38,958 nucleotides of DNA from Oscillospiraceae bacterium (GCA_031270865.1 JAISWI010000036.1:1-38958), one strand, 5' to 3'; positions 1 through 8,689 are shown, counted from the first letter of the stretch. Notes: generated by a model from the sequence alone, not told the origin. Program-made: numbers and translations.

Positions 1-62
1 AAGGGGGTTTCACCCCCCTTGACCCCCTGACCAGCGTGACGCTGGACCCTCGTGGCCAGGGT
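1..62 (-). repeat. Terminal dispersed repeat, left copy
   Basis: Read on the minus strand, these 62 bases match 38766-38827 with only two differences. The unit contains two hairpins: a 7-bp stem around CCAGCGT/ACGCTGG with a one-base loop, and AAGGGGG/CCCCCTT with a six-base loop. It sits at the very contig edge, 40 bases before the SNF2 start codon. A repeat at both contig ends in inverted orientation is best explained as a multicopy intergenic element at which the assembly stopped. Confidence 0.8.
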
Positions 63-102
63 AAGTTGTTCCTCAATTATAATACTTATATGAAAGGCGT
101 TA

Positions 103-3015
103 TTGTTGAATCCGATCGAGTTGCTGACACGCGTGATCGACCCGCCTCTGCCCGGCGACGCCGAGCCAAAGCTGGAGGTCACGCTGCACCTGGGCTCACA
201 AGAGCGCAAACCACAGCTCCACGCCGCGCTTCGCGCCGGTATGGACCGCCTGTACGTCGTGCGCAACCTGCCGCTTTTCCTCCGCGCCTTAAGCTCCGGC
301 GAACCCGTCACATTCGGCCGAACCACCCTCGACCAAGACGCTCTGCGCTGGCCGCGCCGCGCCGCGCTCCTCATCAGCCTGCTCCAGGAAATCGAAACCT
401 CCCGCTCCGCCGCCCCCCCCCAGCCTGACGGCGAGTCCCGTTCCCACAAGTTCATCCCGATCCCCCCCGCCGCCGCTCCCCGCCTTCTCCGTCTCCTTTT
501 CGCGCACCCGTTCCAACTCGCCTGCCGCGGCGAGCTGATCCGTCTCAACGGCGTGGAACGCGCCCCGCTCCCGCTCCGGTTCGAGGTAACCTCCGCCGGC
601 GGCGCGTGGCGCCTGACCGCCCGCATGTCCCCTGACGCCGCGGCGCTTACCCCTGACGCCTCCTTCGTATACAGCGCGGGGCGTGTCCACTCCCTCGATT
701 CCCGCCAGGCTCCCATCGTCCGCGCCCTGCTCACAGCCCGCGCCCAGGACGCCCCTGACCCTGACCGTATCGAGTTCACGCTCCCCCCTGAACGCCTTGA
801 GCCTCTTGTCGCGGAACTATTCCCCATTCTTGAAGCCGTCGGCGCCCTCAGCGTCGCGCCTGACCTATCCAGCCGTATTGAGCGCGGCGCCATGTCCGCC
901 GCTGTTTATCTTGACCGCGAAGGCTCCACTGTGCTTGCCCGCGTTGAATTCCGTTATGGCGATCGAACTATTGACCCATTCGCCCCCGCCTCAACCAACC
1001 CCTCGTCGCGCTCCCTGCTGATGCGCGACGCCCGTTCCGAGCGCGGCGTTCTAGAGGAACTCTCCCGCGCGGGCTTCCGTGTCCGCGCTGGCCATGCTTA
1101 CCTTGAAAACGCGCGGCAGACGCTGGCCTTCTTCCTTGACGGCGTCTCAGGCCTTAACCGCCTTGCCGAGGTCTACTGCTCCGACCGATTCCAACGGATG
1201 AAGCCGCGCCGTCCCAGCCTATCGGGACGCCTTACCGTTAAGGGCAGCTTTATCCAATTCATCCTTACCCAGGACGGCGAGCCTTCCCTTGACGCGCTTG
1301 AGATCCTAACCGCGCTTCGTGACCGCCGGCGCTATTTCCGCCTGCGCGACGGCACCTTCCTCGACCTTGAGGGCCTTGACGGATGGCAGCCCCTCGCTCG
1401 TGAACTGGCCGACTCGCTCACCGATGGCGCGGCGTGGCTTACCCCTAACGACCCCGGCGTGATCGAGACCGCCGCTTACCGCGCCCCGGACTGGATGGGG
1501 CTGCTGGACGGACACCCCGGACTGGTCAAGCTGGACGCGTCCATCCATGCGGCCGCCGCCGCGTTCGACGCGGACTCCGTGCCGCCTCCCGCCAGCCTCA
1601 ACGCCACGCTTCGCCCATACCAGCGCGACGGTCATTCCTGGCTGCTCGCCCGCTACAACCTTCGTATGGGCGGGGTGCTCGCGGACGACATGGGGTTAGG
1701 CAAGACGATCCAGATGATCGCGGCAATACAGGCGGCCCGGGACAAGGAAGGCCCGGCGCTGTCGATGGTCGTCGCGCCTACATCGCTGCTGTACAACTGG
1801 CTGGCCGAGGTGAACCGATTCGCGCCGGGGCTGTCCGCCGCCGTTGTGGAGGGCGGGCCGCCCCAGCGCAGGAAGATGTGGCAGGACCTGGCCTCGTCCA
1901 GCGGCACCGACCTTATCATCACATCGTATCCGCTTCTTCGCCGGGACATCGACTGCATGGAGCCGCTGCCGTTCCGGATGATCATACTGGACGAGGCGCA
2001 GCAGATCAAGAACGCGCGGGCGCGCGCGGCGATGATGATCAAGCGGCTGAACGCGCGGGCGCGGTTCGCGCTGACCGGCACGCCGATGGAGAATCATCCC
2101 GGCGAGCTATGGTCGATATTCGATTTTGTGCTGCCTGGTTATCTGTTGAGCCAGAACCAGTTCATGTCCCGTCACGGCGCGGGCCAGGACGCGGAGACGC
2201 TGCGCCGCAAGATCCGCCCATTCCTGCTAAGGCGGCTCAAGCGCGACGTCCTGCCCGACCTGCCGCCCAAGACCGAGCAGGTCATGTGGGTGGAGATGAC
2301 GTCGGACCAGCGGCGGGTATACCAAGCCGCGACACTCCGCGCGAGGGAGAAGGTTGACAGGATGCTGGTATCGCGCGGGTTCGCGTCCAGCAGGTTTGAG
2401 ATACTCTCGCTGATCATGGAGCTTAGGCAGGTGTGCTGTCATCCGTCGCTGCGGTTCGAGGGGTATGACGGCTCGTCCGGCAAGCTGGACGCGCTGGCCG
2501 ATCTGCTGCCCGGCGCGTTGGACAGCGGGCGGCGCGTCCTGATATTTTCCCAGTTCACGCGTATGCTGAAGATGCTGGAGACGCGCTTCATGGCGATGGG
2601 CTTCAGCTGCCTGTACCTGGACGGGAACACGCCCACGCGCGAGCGCCTGGCGATGGCCGACCGCTTCAACGCGGGCGACGGCCAGCTGTTCCTGATATCC
2701 CTCAAGGCGGGCGGCGCGGGGCTCAACCTTGTGGGCGCGGACATGGTGATTCACTACGACCCGTGGTGGAATCCCGCGGCCGAGGACCAGGCCTCCGACC
2801 GCGCCCACCGCATTGGCCAGACCCGCGCCGTGCAGGTGCTGCGCCTGATCACGCGCGGCACGATCGAGGAGCGCGTCGACGCGCTCAGCCAAAGGAAGCG
2901 GGCGCTGTACGAGGCGATCATCCCATCCGAGCGCGACGCGGAATCGGCGTTCGGCGCGTCCATGCTGACCGAGGCGGACGTCAGGGCGCTGCTGGGGTAC
3001 GAGCAATCCGGTTAA
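103..3015 (+). CDS. SNF2-family DEAD/DEAH-box helicase (N-terminally short)
   Basis: A 970-residue Swi2/Snf2 ATPase, a DNA translocase of the kind that remodels protein-DNA complexes. Visible motifs are Walker A (DDMGLGKT, Lys at about 534), the DEAQ box (630-633) and helicase motif VI (DRAHRIGQ, 899-906), so the RecA-like core is intact. Residues 1-500 resemble the SNF2-associated region of bacterial homologues. Those homologues usually carry a further N-terminal SWIM zinc finger of roughly 100 residues, which is absent; the frame is closed by a TGA at 91-93. The chosen start is TTG at 103 (another TTG follows at 106), with AAAGG at 93-97 as a weak ribosome binding site. The gene may have been shortened by the repeat at 1-62 or may be a natural short form. 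Base usage changes inside the gene near 1450-1500, from pyrimidine-rich with CTT/CTC leucine codons to CTG/GCG-rich. Confidence 0.9.
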   Translation: MLNPIELLTRVIDPPLPGDAEPKLEVTLHLGSQERKPQLHAALRAGMDRLYVVRNLPLFLRALSSGEPVTFGRTTLDQDALRWPRRAALLISLLQEIETSRSAAPPQPDGESRSHKFIPIPPAAAPRLLRLLFAHPFQLACRGELIRLNGVERAPLPLRFEVTSAGGAWRLTARMSPDAAALTPDASFVYSAGRVHSLDSRQAPIVRALLTARAQDAPDPDRIEFTLPPERLEPLVAELFPILEAVGALSVAPDLSSRIERGAMSAAVYLDREGSTVLARVEFRYGDRTIDPFAPASTNPSSRSLLMRDARSERGVLEELSRAGFRVRAGHAYLENARQTLAFFLDGVSGLNRLAEVYCSDRFQRMKPRRPSLSGRLTVKGSFIQFILTQDGEPSLDALEILTALRDRRRYFRLRDGTFLDLEGLDGWQPLARELADSLTDGAAWLTPNDPGVIETAAYRAPDWMGLLDGHPGLVKLDASIHAAAAAFDADSVPPPASLNATLRPYQRDGHSWLLARYNLRMGGVLADDMGLGKTIQMIAAIQAARDKEGPALSMVVAPTSLLYNWLAEVNRFAPGLSAAVVEGGPPQRRKMWQDLASSSGTDLIITSYPLLRRDIDCMEPLPFRMIILDEAQQIKNARARAAMMIKRLNARARFALTGTPMENHPGELWSIFDFVLPGYLLSQNQFMSRHGAGQDAETLRRKIRPFLLRRLKRDVLPDLPPKTEQVMWVEMTSDQRRVYQAATLRAREKVDRMLVSRGFASSRFEILSLIMELRQVCCHPSLRFEGYDGSSGKLDALADLLPGALDSGRRVLIFSQFTRMLKMLETRFMAMGFSCLYLDGNTPTRERLAMADRFNAGDGQLFLISLKAGGAGLNLVGADMVIHYDPWWNPAAEDQASDRAHRIGQTRAVQVLRLITRGTIEERVDALSQRKRALYEAIIPSERDAESAFGASMLTEADVRALLGYEQSG

Positions 3016-3105
3016 GCGCCAGGATTCGGATCGCCGCGCGAAAAATACAGCCGAATCCACAATATATCGCGCATATTATTGTGGAGTGATTTTACGGATA
3101 TCCGG

Positions 3106-3134
3106 TTGAACTTTCAGACCAACTGTTCTATAAT
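3106..3134 (+). promoter_or_regulatory. Sigma-A promoter for the HAD/MazG pair
   Basis: A -35 TTGAAC (3106-3111) is followed after exactly 17 bp by a consensus -10 TATAAT (3129-3134). Transcription should begin near 3141. That leaves only about 13 bases before the ATG at 3154 but a normal leader before the TTG at 3211, which helps to decide the start of the next gene. Confidence 0.75.
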
Positions 3135-3210
3135 TTAGTGGGGTTATGGAGATATGAGCGCCCTTGGAGTACATAAGACAAGAATACAGCGCCCAAGGAG
3201 TGAGGTTCCG

Positions 3211-4059
3211 TTGCGATACGACATTCGTTTGCTGATCACAGATCTGGACGGGATCCTCATATCCGAAGGGGACGCCTTATCGGATGAGGATCTTCGCGCG
3301 TTGCAGGCGGTTTACGACAGGGGCATATCGATGGCGGTATGCTCGGGCCGCGACGCGAAAACCATCGGCGACATCGCCCTGACCGCGGGGCTGGAGGACT
3401 GCTCGATACTCTCGCTGAGCGGCGCGTACGTGCTGGACAGGCCGGACGGCGACATACTCGAGGACCACCGCATGCCGCGCGCGGCGGCCCGCGCGTGCCT
3501 GGACGCGCTGCTCAACCAGACGGGCGAGCTGATCATGTACCAGGGCGATACGTCGCTGACGTACAGGACGCCGCAGTTCAGGCGGATGCTGCGCGGCTCG
3601 CCGCGCTCGGGCAGCGACAACAACGACGGCACGCGCGAGGCCATGTACGACATGGCGGAGTCCGGAGCGCATAAGCTGCTGTATTCCGAGCTGGACCACC
3701 CCGAGCGGCTGCGCCCGCTGCGCAAGAAGCTGGCCCAGATACCCGGCATAGACGTGACCAGCTCATGGTTCACGAATATCGAGGTCATGCCCGCCGGAAT
3801 CCATAAGGGATTCGCGGTGCGCCGCCTCGCGGAGCGGCTGGGCGTGCAGCTGGACCAGGTGATGGCCTTCGGCGACAACGACAACGACGCGTCGATGCTG
3901 GCGGCCGTGGGCTACGGCGTGGCGATGGGCAACGCCGCCGACGCCGCCAGGAGCGCCGCCCGCTACACCACCGACTCCAACCTGCGCAACGGCGTGGCCA
4001 AGGGCATCGAGCGATTCATACTGATAGAGGATTACGCCAAGCCGTCGATATCGGCGTGA
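3211..4059 (+). CDS. Cof-type HAD-superfamily phosphatase
   Basis: A 282-residue hydrolase of the Cof (IIB) branch of the HAD superfamily; relatives dephosphorylate sugar phosphates and other small metabolites in the cytoplasm. Motif I is DLDGIL, with the nucleophile and acid aspartates at 11 and 13 and isoleucine where threonine is usual. The late KG (in GIHKGFAV) and motif IV GDNDND are present, as is the central cap domain. The frame is also open from an ATG at 3154, but that codon has GGAG only two bases upstream and would leave almost no leader after the promoter. The TTG at 3211 has AAGGAG ten bases upstream and gives the N-terminus usual for the family (MRYDIRLLITDLDG). The MazG-like gene follows after 7 bp, so the two are probably co-transcribed. 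The substrate is unknown. Confidence 0.88.
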   Translation: MRYDIRLLITDLDGILISEGDALSDEDLRALQAVYDRGISMAVCSGRDAKTIGDIALTAGLEDCSILSLSGAYVLDRPDGDILEDHRMPRAAARACLDALLNQTGELIMYQGDTSLTYRTPQFRRMLRGSPRSGSDNNDGTREAMYDMAESGAHKLLYSELDHPERLRPLRKKLAQIPGIDVTSSWFTNIEVMPAGIHKGFAVRRLAERLGVQLDQVMAFGDNDNDASMLAAVGYGVAMGNAADAARSAARYTTDSNLRNGVAKGIERFILIEDYAKPSISA

Positions 4060-4066
4060 GGAGCGG

Positions 4067-4426
4067 ATGGAGCGGATGGAGCGGGTGGAACACAGCGGCC
4101 TGACCATCGACGAGATGCGCTCGCTGCAGCTGCGGCTGAACGCGAAGCATCCCGAATGGGAGAAGCTGCGGCCTGAGTACGGGCGCAGTTGCCTGTTATG
4201 GATGATGGAGGAATTCGGCGAGGTCGTGCGCGTGCTGAAGCGCAACGACGACGAGCAGGTCATGGACGATCCCGCCGTGAGGTCCGGATTCATCGAGGAG
4301 ATGTGCGACACGCTGATGTTTTTCGTCGATACGCTGATCTGCTACGACGTGTCGCCGGAGGAGTTCGCCGCCGCGTACCGGGCGAAGGCGGCGGGGAACC
4401 TGAAGCGGGTATGGCAATCGGCTTAG
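4067..4426 (+). CDS. MazG-like nucleotide pyrophosphohydrolase
   Basis: A 119-residue all-alpha protein of the MazG-like NTP pyrophosphohydrolase superfamily, which converts nucleoside triphosphates to monophosphates and cleans non-canonical nucleotides. The metal-binding signature is visible as EEFGE (about residues 48-52) and EEMCD (about 77-81), the typical EExxE and ExxD arrangement on adjacent helices. It lies 7 bp after the HAD phosphatase. The start is uncertain because the sequence GGAGCGGATG is nearly repeated: ATG at 4067 has GAGGAG three bases upstream, while ATG at 4076 gives three residues fewer and a spacing of 12. The small size fits single-domain family members, not full MazG. 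The exact nucleotide substrate cannot be told. Confidence 0.82.
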   Translation: MERMERVEHSGLTIDEMRSLQLRLNAKHPEWEKLRPEYGRSCLLWMMEEFGEVVRVLKRNDDEQVMDDPAVRSGFIEEMCDTLMFFVDTLICYDVSPEEFAAAYRAKAAGNLKRVWQSA

Positions 4427-4456
4427 CGTAAGGCGGGTCAGCGAGGGAGTGCTGCC

Positions 4457-4618
4457 TGTTTCTTGAAGGAGGGGCGTGGTGCTTCTTTGTTTCTTGAGTG
4501 GGGATTCACAGCGCCGTCTCTGTTTCTAGAAAGGGATTCGCATCGCCCCTCTGTTTCTTGAAAGGGATTAGCATCGCTGCCTCTGTCTCTTGAACGGGAT
4601 TCGCGGCGATAGAGAGGG
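4457..4618. repeat. Degenerate tandem repeat, about five units of 31-33 bp
   Basis: Five units begin at 4457, 4488, 4521, 4552 and 4584, each resembling TGTTTCTTGAAAGGGATTCG followed by a variable GC-rich portion. The units lie head to tail without spacers, filling the gap between the convergent MazG-like and hemW genes. The length is about three helical turns per unit. It has no coding signal. Unit-to-unit divergence is too high and spacing too tight for CRISPR. Confidence 0.75.
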
Positions 4619-4631
4619 CGGGGACGAACCA

Positions 4632-5753
4632 CTAACACAGCCGCCGACACACCGCGCTGTGTACGTCCAGGCCAAGCGGCGTCAACCATAACCGTTGCCC
4701 GTCCCAATCCATCCAGCCCGCGCTGCGCATGCCGTCCAGTTCGGCTTGCCACAGCGTGAGCGGCGACGCTCCATGCTCGCGCTGGAACGCCGGAAGCGAT
4801 ACGCCCCTGACCATCCGCAGCCCCAGCATCATCGACTCGAACATCGCGTCGGATGGCGTCAGCGTTTCGGTGACGGTCCACGCGGGTTTACCGGACCCGA
4901 TACAGTCCAGCCATCCGTCAAGGCTGGCGGGGTTCGCGAAGCGCTCGCTCCCGAACTGGCTGTGCGCCCCGGGACCAAACCCCAGATACGGGCGGCGCAT
5001 CCAGTAACCTTCGTTATGTTTAGATATGCAGTTCGGCTGGGCGTAGTTGGATATTTCATACCGGAGTATTCCAGCGCCGGATAACACGCGCTCCGCCTCC
5101 CGGCGCATGTCCAGGGATATGGATTCGTCGACGGGGCTGTATTGCTCATTCATCGGCGTGCCCGGCTCCAGCGTCAGCTCGTAGCATGATACATGCCGGA
5201 CGCCAAGCCCGACGGCCCTGTCCAGCGTCTCGCGCCAGTCGTCCAGCGTCTGTGATGGTATCGCGTATATCAGGTCGATAGACAGGTTGTCGATACCAGC
5301 GTCACGCGCCGCGCGGATGGCGCGCTCCGCGTCGTCCCATCTGTGGATCCTTCCCAAAATCCCCAACAGCCGTTCCTGCGACGCCTGGACACCCACGGAC
5401 AGGCGGTTCACGCCAGCGCGGGCGTACGCGTTGAGTTTGTCCGCGCTAACCGTTCCTGGGTTCGCCTCGACCGTCGTCTCGCAGCCGTCCGCCACGTCGA
5501 ACTCATTGCGGACCGCGCGGATGATCCGCTCCATCTCGTCCGGCTCCAGCAGCGAGGGCGTGCCCCCGCCGATGTAGATGGTCCTGACATCCAGCCGCCC
5601 GAACCGCTCCGCCGCCAGACCCGCCTCACGCGCCAGCGCGTCCGCGTAGCGCGGCGGCGCTTTCCCCATCGGAATAGAGTAAAAATCGCAGTACGCGCAC
5701 TTCCTTACGCAGAACGGCGCGTGGATGTAGATTCCCGCGCCGTCAGTTCGCAT
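4632..5753 (-). CDS. hemW: Radical SAM heme chaperone HemW
   Basis: A 373-residue radical SAM protein of the HemN/HemW family. The cluster-binding motif is CVRKCAYC (Cys15, 19, 22) within HAPFCVRKCAYCDF. It is followed by a glycine-rich GGGTPSLL stretch and a C-terminal HemN domain. HemW binds heme and transfers it to client proteins; it is not itself a coproporphyrinogen oxidase, despite older naming. Length and the absence of the extra N-terminal cysteine of true HemN support the HemW assignment. The start ATG at 5753 lies 11 bp inside the upstream HEAT-like gene, so translation is probably coupled. It is the last gene of the minus-strand operon and runs into the tandem repeat at 4457-4618. 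Confidence 0.93.
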   Translation of the reverse strand: MRTDGAGIYIHAPFCVRKCAYCDFYSIPMGKAPPRYADALAREAGLAAERFGRLDVRTIYIGGGTPSLLEPDEMERIIRAVRNEFDVADGCETTVEANPGTVSADKLNAYARAGVNRLSVGVQASQERLLGILGRIHRWDDAERAIRAARDAGIDNLSIDLIYAIPSQTLDDWRETLDRAVGLGVRHVSCYELTLEPGTPMNEQYSPVDESISLDMRREAERVLSGAGILRYEISNYAQPNCISKHNEGYWMRRPYLGFGPGAHSQFGSERFANPASLDGWLDCIGSGKPAWTVTETLTPSDAMFESMMLGLRMVRGVSLPAFQREHGASPLTLWQAELDGMRSAGWMDWDGQRLWLTPLGLDVHSAVCRRLC

Positions 5754-6627
5754 CCATCATCCGCAGCGACTCATACCCCGGATCGCCGGCGAAGTCCGGC
5801 TGCTCGTCCGGAACGCCGCCGCCCAGTTCCTCCACCGCGTTGCGCACCTCAATATAATCCAGGTACGCCAGCTGCCCGCCGCGCAGCGCCCGCTCCAGCG
5901 GCGGCAGGGCCTTCGGGTCGCCCAGCTTGCCCAGGTACGCGGCAATAAGCGCGGTAGAGCCGCGCCCGCGCTCGAACAGCTCCAGCCCCAGCTCGACGAT
6001 CCGCTCGTCGCCGGGGAAGTTGCACAGTATGTCCAGGAACGTCTCCTGCCCCGCCGCGTTAGCCGCGCCCGCCGCCGCGAGTATCGGCTCCACGATGGCC
6101 GGGCCCATCCGCGCCAGCGACTCCGCGCACAGCTCGGCCAGGTCGTCCTCGCGGACATGGCCGCCGCCCGCCGGGGTGGACTCGCGTCCAGCAATCCACT
6201 TGATGTAAAGCGGCATAGGCTTGACCGACTTAAGCTCGGCCAGCATTGGCACGATCATAAGCCGCAGCGTGTACGGCGTGGCCGGGTCGGTGAGCGCGTC
6301 AAGCAGCGCGTCCTCCGCGCCGGGCAGCGCGGCGATCCTGTCGGTCAGCGGCGCGGGCAGCGGCGTCCCGATCCGCGCGTAGTCCGCCGCCCAGTCGATC
6401 AGCGCGGCGGGGTCGCCGTAGGCCGCGAAGTACAGCCCCGGCGTCTGGCCGTCAAGCCACGGCGCCGGCGTGTTCAGCCAGCGCACGTACAGGTCGGGCA
6501 TGCGGGATTCCATCCGCGCGAAATCTCCATTGAGCCTGGAGGCATGCTTGCGCAGCCACGCCCGGGTGAACCGCTCGAACTCGCGGTCGAAGTCCGGACA
6601 TGGGCGCGGCGGTGTGGATTCAATCAT
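5743..6627 (-). CDS. HEAT-repeat-like protein of unknown function
   Basis: A 294-residue soluble protein made mostly of short alanine- and leucine-rich helices. From about residue 150 these form HEAT-like pairs, for example around LGKLGDPKALPPLERALRGG. Such alpha-solenoids usually mediate protein binding. No catalytic motif, signal peptide or membrane segment is seen. The start ATG at 6627 has an AAGGAG ribosome binding site. It overlaps hemW by 11 bp and follows the TPR gene after 42 bp that contain a hairpin, so it belongs to the same transcript. I do not recognise a specific family; function cannot be inferred beyond a possible scaffold role. Confidence 0.75.
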   Translation of the reverse strand: MIESTPPRPCPDFDREFERFTRAWLRKHASRLNGDFARMESRMPDLYVRWLNTPAPWLDGQTPGLYFAAYGDPAALIDWAADYARIGTPLPAPLTDRIAALPGAEDALLDALTDPATPYTLRLMIVPMLAELKSVKPMPLYIKWIAGRESTPAGGGHVREDDLAELCAESLARMGPAIVEPILAAAGAANAAGQETFLDILCNFPGDERIVELGLELFERGRGSTALIAAYLGKLGDPKALPPLERALRGGQLAYLDYIEVRNAVEELGGGVPDEQPDFAGDPGYESLRMMDAN

Positions 6628-6639
6628 AAGTAAATCTCC

Positions 6640-6678
6640 TTGACGGGGAACGGGCGGCTTGAGGCCGCCCTATTTTTC
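6640..6678 (+). terminator. Hairpin with T-run, oriented against the operon
   Basis: GGGCGGC (6652-6658) and GCCGCCC (6664-6670) form a strong hairpin followed on the plus strand by TATTTTT. It overlaps the stop codon of the minus-strand TPR gene. On the coding (minus) strand no T-run follows it. It would therefore stop antisense transcription, or act as an intercistronic RNA structure within the operon, not as its terminator. Confidence 0.5.
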
Positions 6679-8670
6679 CGTTGGGCCGGTTGGCGCGGCG
6701 GGCGCGGCGCGGGGCTTGCGCTTGCGCGGCGCGGGCGCGGCCTCCGCCGGGATCGTCGGCATGGTCGCCATCGGCGGCAGGTCGGGCGGGGGCGTTCCAT
6801 TGCCGTCGCCATCCTTGGCGGGTTTGCCGCCCTTGGGCGTTCTGGCGGGCGCTTTGGCGGCGTTCTTCCTCTTGGCGGGCGCTTTGGCCGACGTCTTGGG
6901 CGGATCGTCCGGAGGCTCCGGCATCGTTGAGCCTACCTCCTGCCCGTCGAGGAATCCCTCCAGCGCGGGCCACGCGTCCAGCGGCCTGACGCTGTCGGCG
7001 GGCGCGGCCGACCCCGCGTCGGAGGCGGACGCCGCCTCGCCCAGCGACTCGCGCTCCATCTGGTCCCACAGCGGCTTGAGCCTGCGAACGCGGCGCATCA
7101 CCCTGCGCTCCGCCGGGGACTCATGCTGGCCCATCCGCTCACGGAACTCCCACTCCAGCGCGGCCACCCAGCTGTCCGTGTCCGCGATCTCGCCTTCCTC
7201 GCGCAGCAGCCGCTGCCATACCGCCTCCAGCGTGGCCGACACGTCGCCGAACTCGCGGCGCAGCCGCGCGGCCAGCTTCTTGAGCGCGCGCCCATGCGGG
7301 TTTGACAGCGGGGCGGTCTGCGCCGCCTGTACGAACGCGATGGAGAATCCCTGCGCGTTTGTCACATAATGTGGGCCGGGATCGCCCATTTCATACAACG
7401 CTTCCAAATATAGCTGCTTGACCGCGTCAGGCTGCTCAACGGATATCAGCGCGTCGCGCAGCATCGCCCGGGCGTAATCGTCCCCGGCCACGCGCAGCAG
7501 CCCCAGCATCACGGCGCGTATGCGCGGCTCAGGCTGGTTCAATCCCCAGGATACCAGGCGGCGAATCTCCTCGCGGCCGCTCCAGACATCCTGCAGCGTA
7601 TCCACATCGCCGTCGGCCAGCTCGCGGATGCGCCCCAGCCGGCGCAGCGTCTCATCCATCGGGACCGCGCGGATGTGCGACGGCCGGAACTCCGTCTGGT
7701 TCGCGATCGCCTCGCGCAGGGCCTCGAAGCAATAGTCCGCCACCGTGTCGTCCGGGTCGATCCGGCGCAGCCTCGCCCACAGCGGCAGCGCGTCCTTCTC
7801 GCGTCCCGCGTGGCAGTAGCACACGGCCAGCAGATGAGTCAGCGTAGGCTCCAGCGGCTGTTCGCTGGTGAGCGTCTGCAGCATGGCCAGCGCGTTTGAG
7901 TACGCCTCGATCTCGCACGCCGTGTGCACGACCATCACCCGCTCCGCCTCGGACTCGGATTCCGCCACGGCCCGCTGCAGAAACTTCATAGCCGCGGACC
8001 TGCTGCCCAGCTGGGACAGCGAGACGACCATCGCGCACAACGCGCGGGTGTTATGGTGGTCCAGCTTATACGCCTGGCGAGCGAGGGTCAGCGCGGCCTT
8101 CGCGTCGCCGTCGGACAGCCGAAGGAACGCCGCGACCGCGTGAGCGTCGCCATTGAGCGGGGAGAGCGCGAACGTGCGCTTCATCAGCCGCGAGGCCAGC
8201 GAGCGCTTGCCGTCGGCGTAGGCGGACGTAGCCCGCTGTATGCGCCGCTCCACCCGCGAGTTCTGCTGCATGTACAGGTAGAGTATCAGGTCGTTGGCCT
8301 CGCGGCGGGATTTACCCGTCGGGCAGCCGCGGATATACAGGCTCAGGCAGTCGTGCGCCTGGGGCCAGGACTGCATCGAGAAGAAGTTCACGCCCATATC
8401 GTACAGCAGGTCCTTGCGCTCGGGGTTGTCATGCAGCACGCGCAGCAGCACGCGGTTGGCCAGCGCGTTGCAGCCGATCTGCGCGTAAGTCTGCGCTAGG
8501 TCGACCAGCACCTGTTCGTTGCCCGGTTCCTGCTCCGAGGCGCGGCGCAGCAGTTCGGCGGCCTCCATCCACTGCCTGCCCTTGCGCTGCGACAACGCGC
8601 GGGCATGCAGCGTCTTCGCGCTTCGCGCGAACGGCAACACCTGCCCCCAGTCCTGCTTCAGCTCCGACAT
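6670..8670 (-). CDS. Tetratricopeptide-repeat protein with basic disordered tail
   Basis: A 666-residue protein. Residues 1-330 contain successive TPR-like helix pairs (for example around AAELLRRASEQEPGNEQVLVDLAQTY, given here only as a location near residues 37-62), typical of protein-protein interaction scaffolds. Residues 330-530 are mostly helical without a recognised family. The last 100 residues are low-complexity and rich in Ala, Pro and Lys, with several KAPAKRK-like basic clusters, resembling tails that bind nucleic acid or acidic partners. No signal peptide or membrane segment is seen. It starts 19 bp after hsp33 with AGGA seven bases before the ATG. Its place between Hsp33 and HemW hints at a proteostasis-related role, but that is guesswork. 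Confidence 0.8.
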   Translation of the reverse strand: MSELKQDWGQVLPFARSAKTLHARALSQRKGRQWMEAAELLRRASEQEPGNEQVLVDLAQTYAQIGCNALANRVLLRVLHDNPERKDLLYDMGVNFFSMQSWPQAHDCLSLYIRGCPTGKSRREANDLILYLYMQQNSRVERRIQRATSAYADGKRSLASRLMKRTFALSPLNGDAHAVAAFLRLSDGDAKAALTLARQAYKLDHHNTRALCAMVVSLSQLGSRSAAMKFLQRAVAESESEAERVMVVHTACEIEAYSNALAMLQTLTSEQPLEPTLTHLLAVCYCHAGREKDALPLWARLRRIDPDDTVADYCFEALREAIANQTEFRPSHIRAVPMDETLRRLGRIRELADGDVDTLQDVWSGREEIRRLVSWGLNQPEPRIRAVMLGLLRVAGDDYARAMLRDALISVEQPDAVKQLYLEALYEMGDPGPHYVTNAQGFSIAFVQAAQTAPLSNPHGRALKKLAARLRREFGDVSATLEAVWQRLLREEGEIADTDSWVAALEWEFRERMGQHESPAERRVMRRVRRLKPLWDQMERESLGEAASASDAGSAAPADSVRPLDAWPALEGFLDGQEVGSTMPEPPDDPPKTSAKAPAKRKNAAKAPARTPKGGKPAKDGDGNGTPPPDLPPMATMPTIPAEAAPAPRKRKPRAAPAAPTGPTEK

Positions 8671-8689
8671 GATTAGTCCTGCGCTTTCA

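Noticed and set aside
2227-3060. Gene antisense to the SNF2 helicase end (277 codons)
   Set aside because: The plus-strand helicase motifs are intact throughout, and the antisense product resembles nothing.
4457-4618. Possible CRISPR array
   Set aside because: Units are contiguous and degenerate, with no unique spacers and no cas genes nearby.
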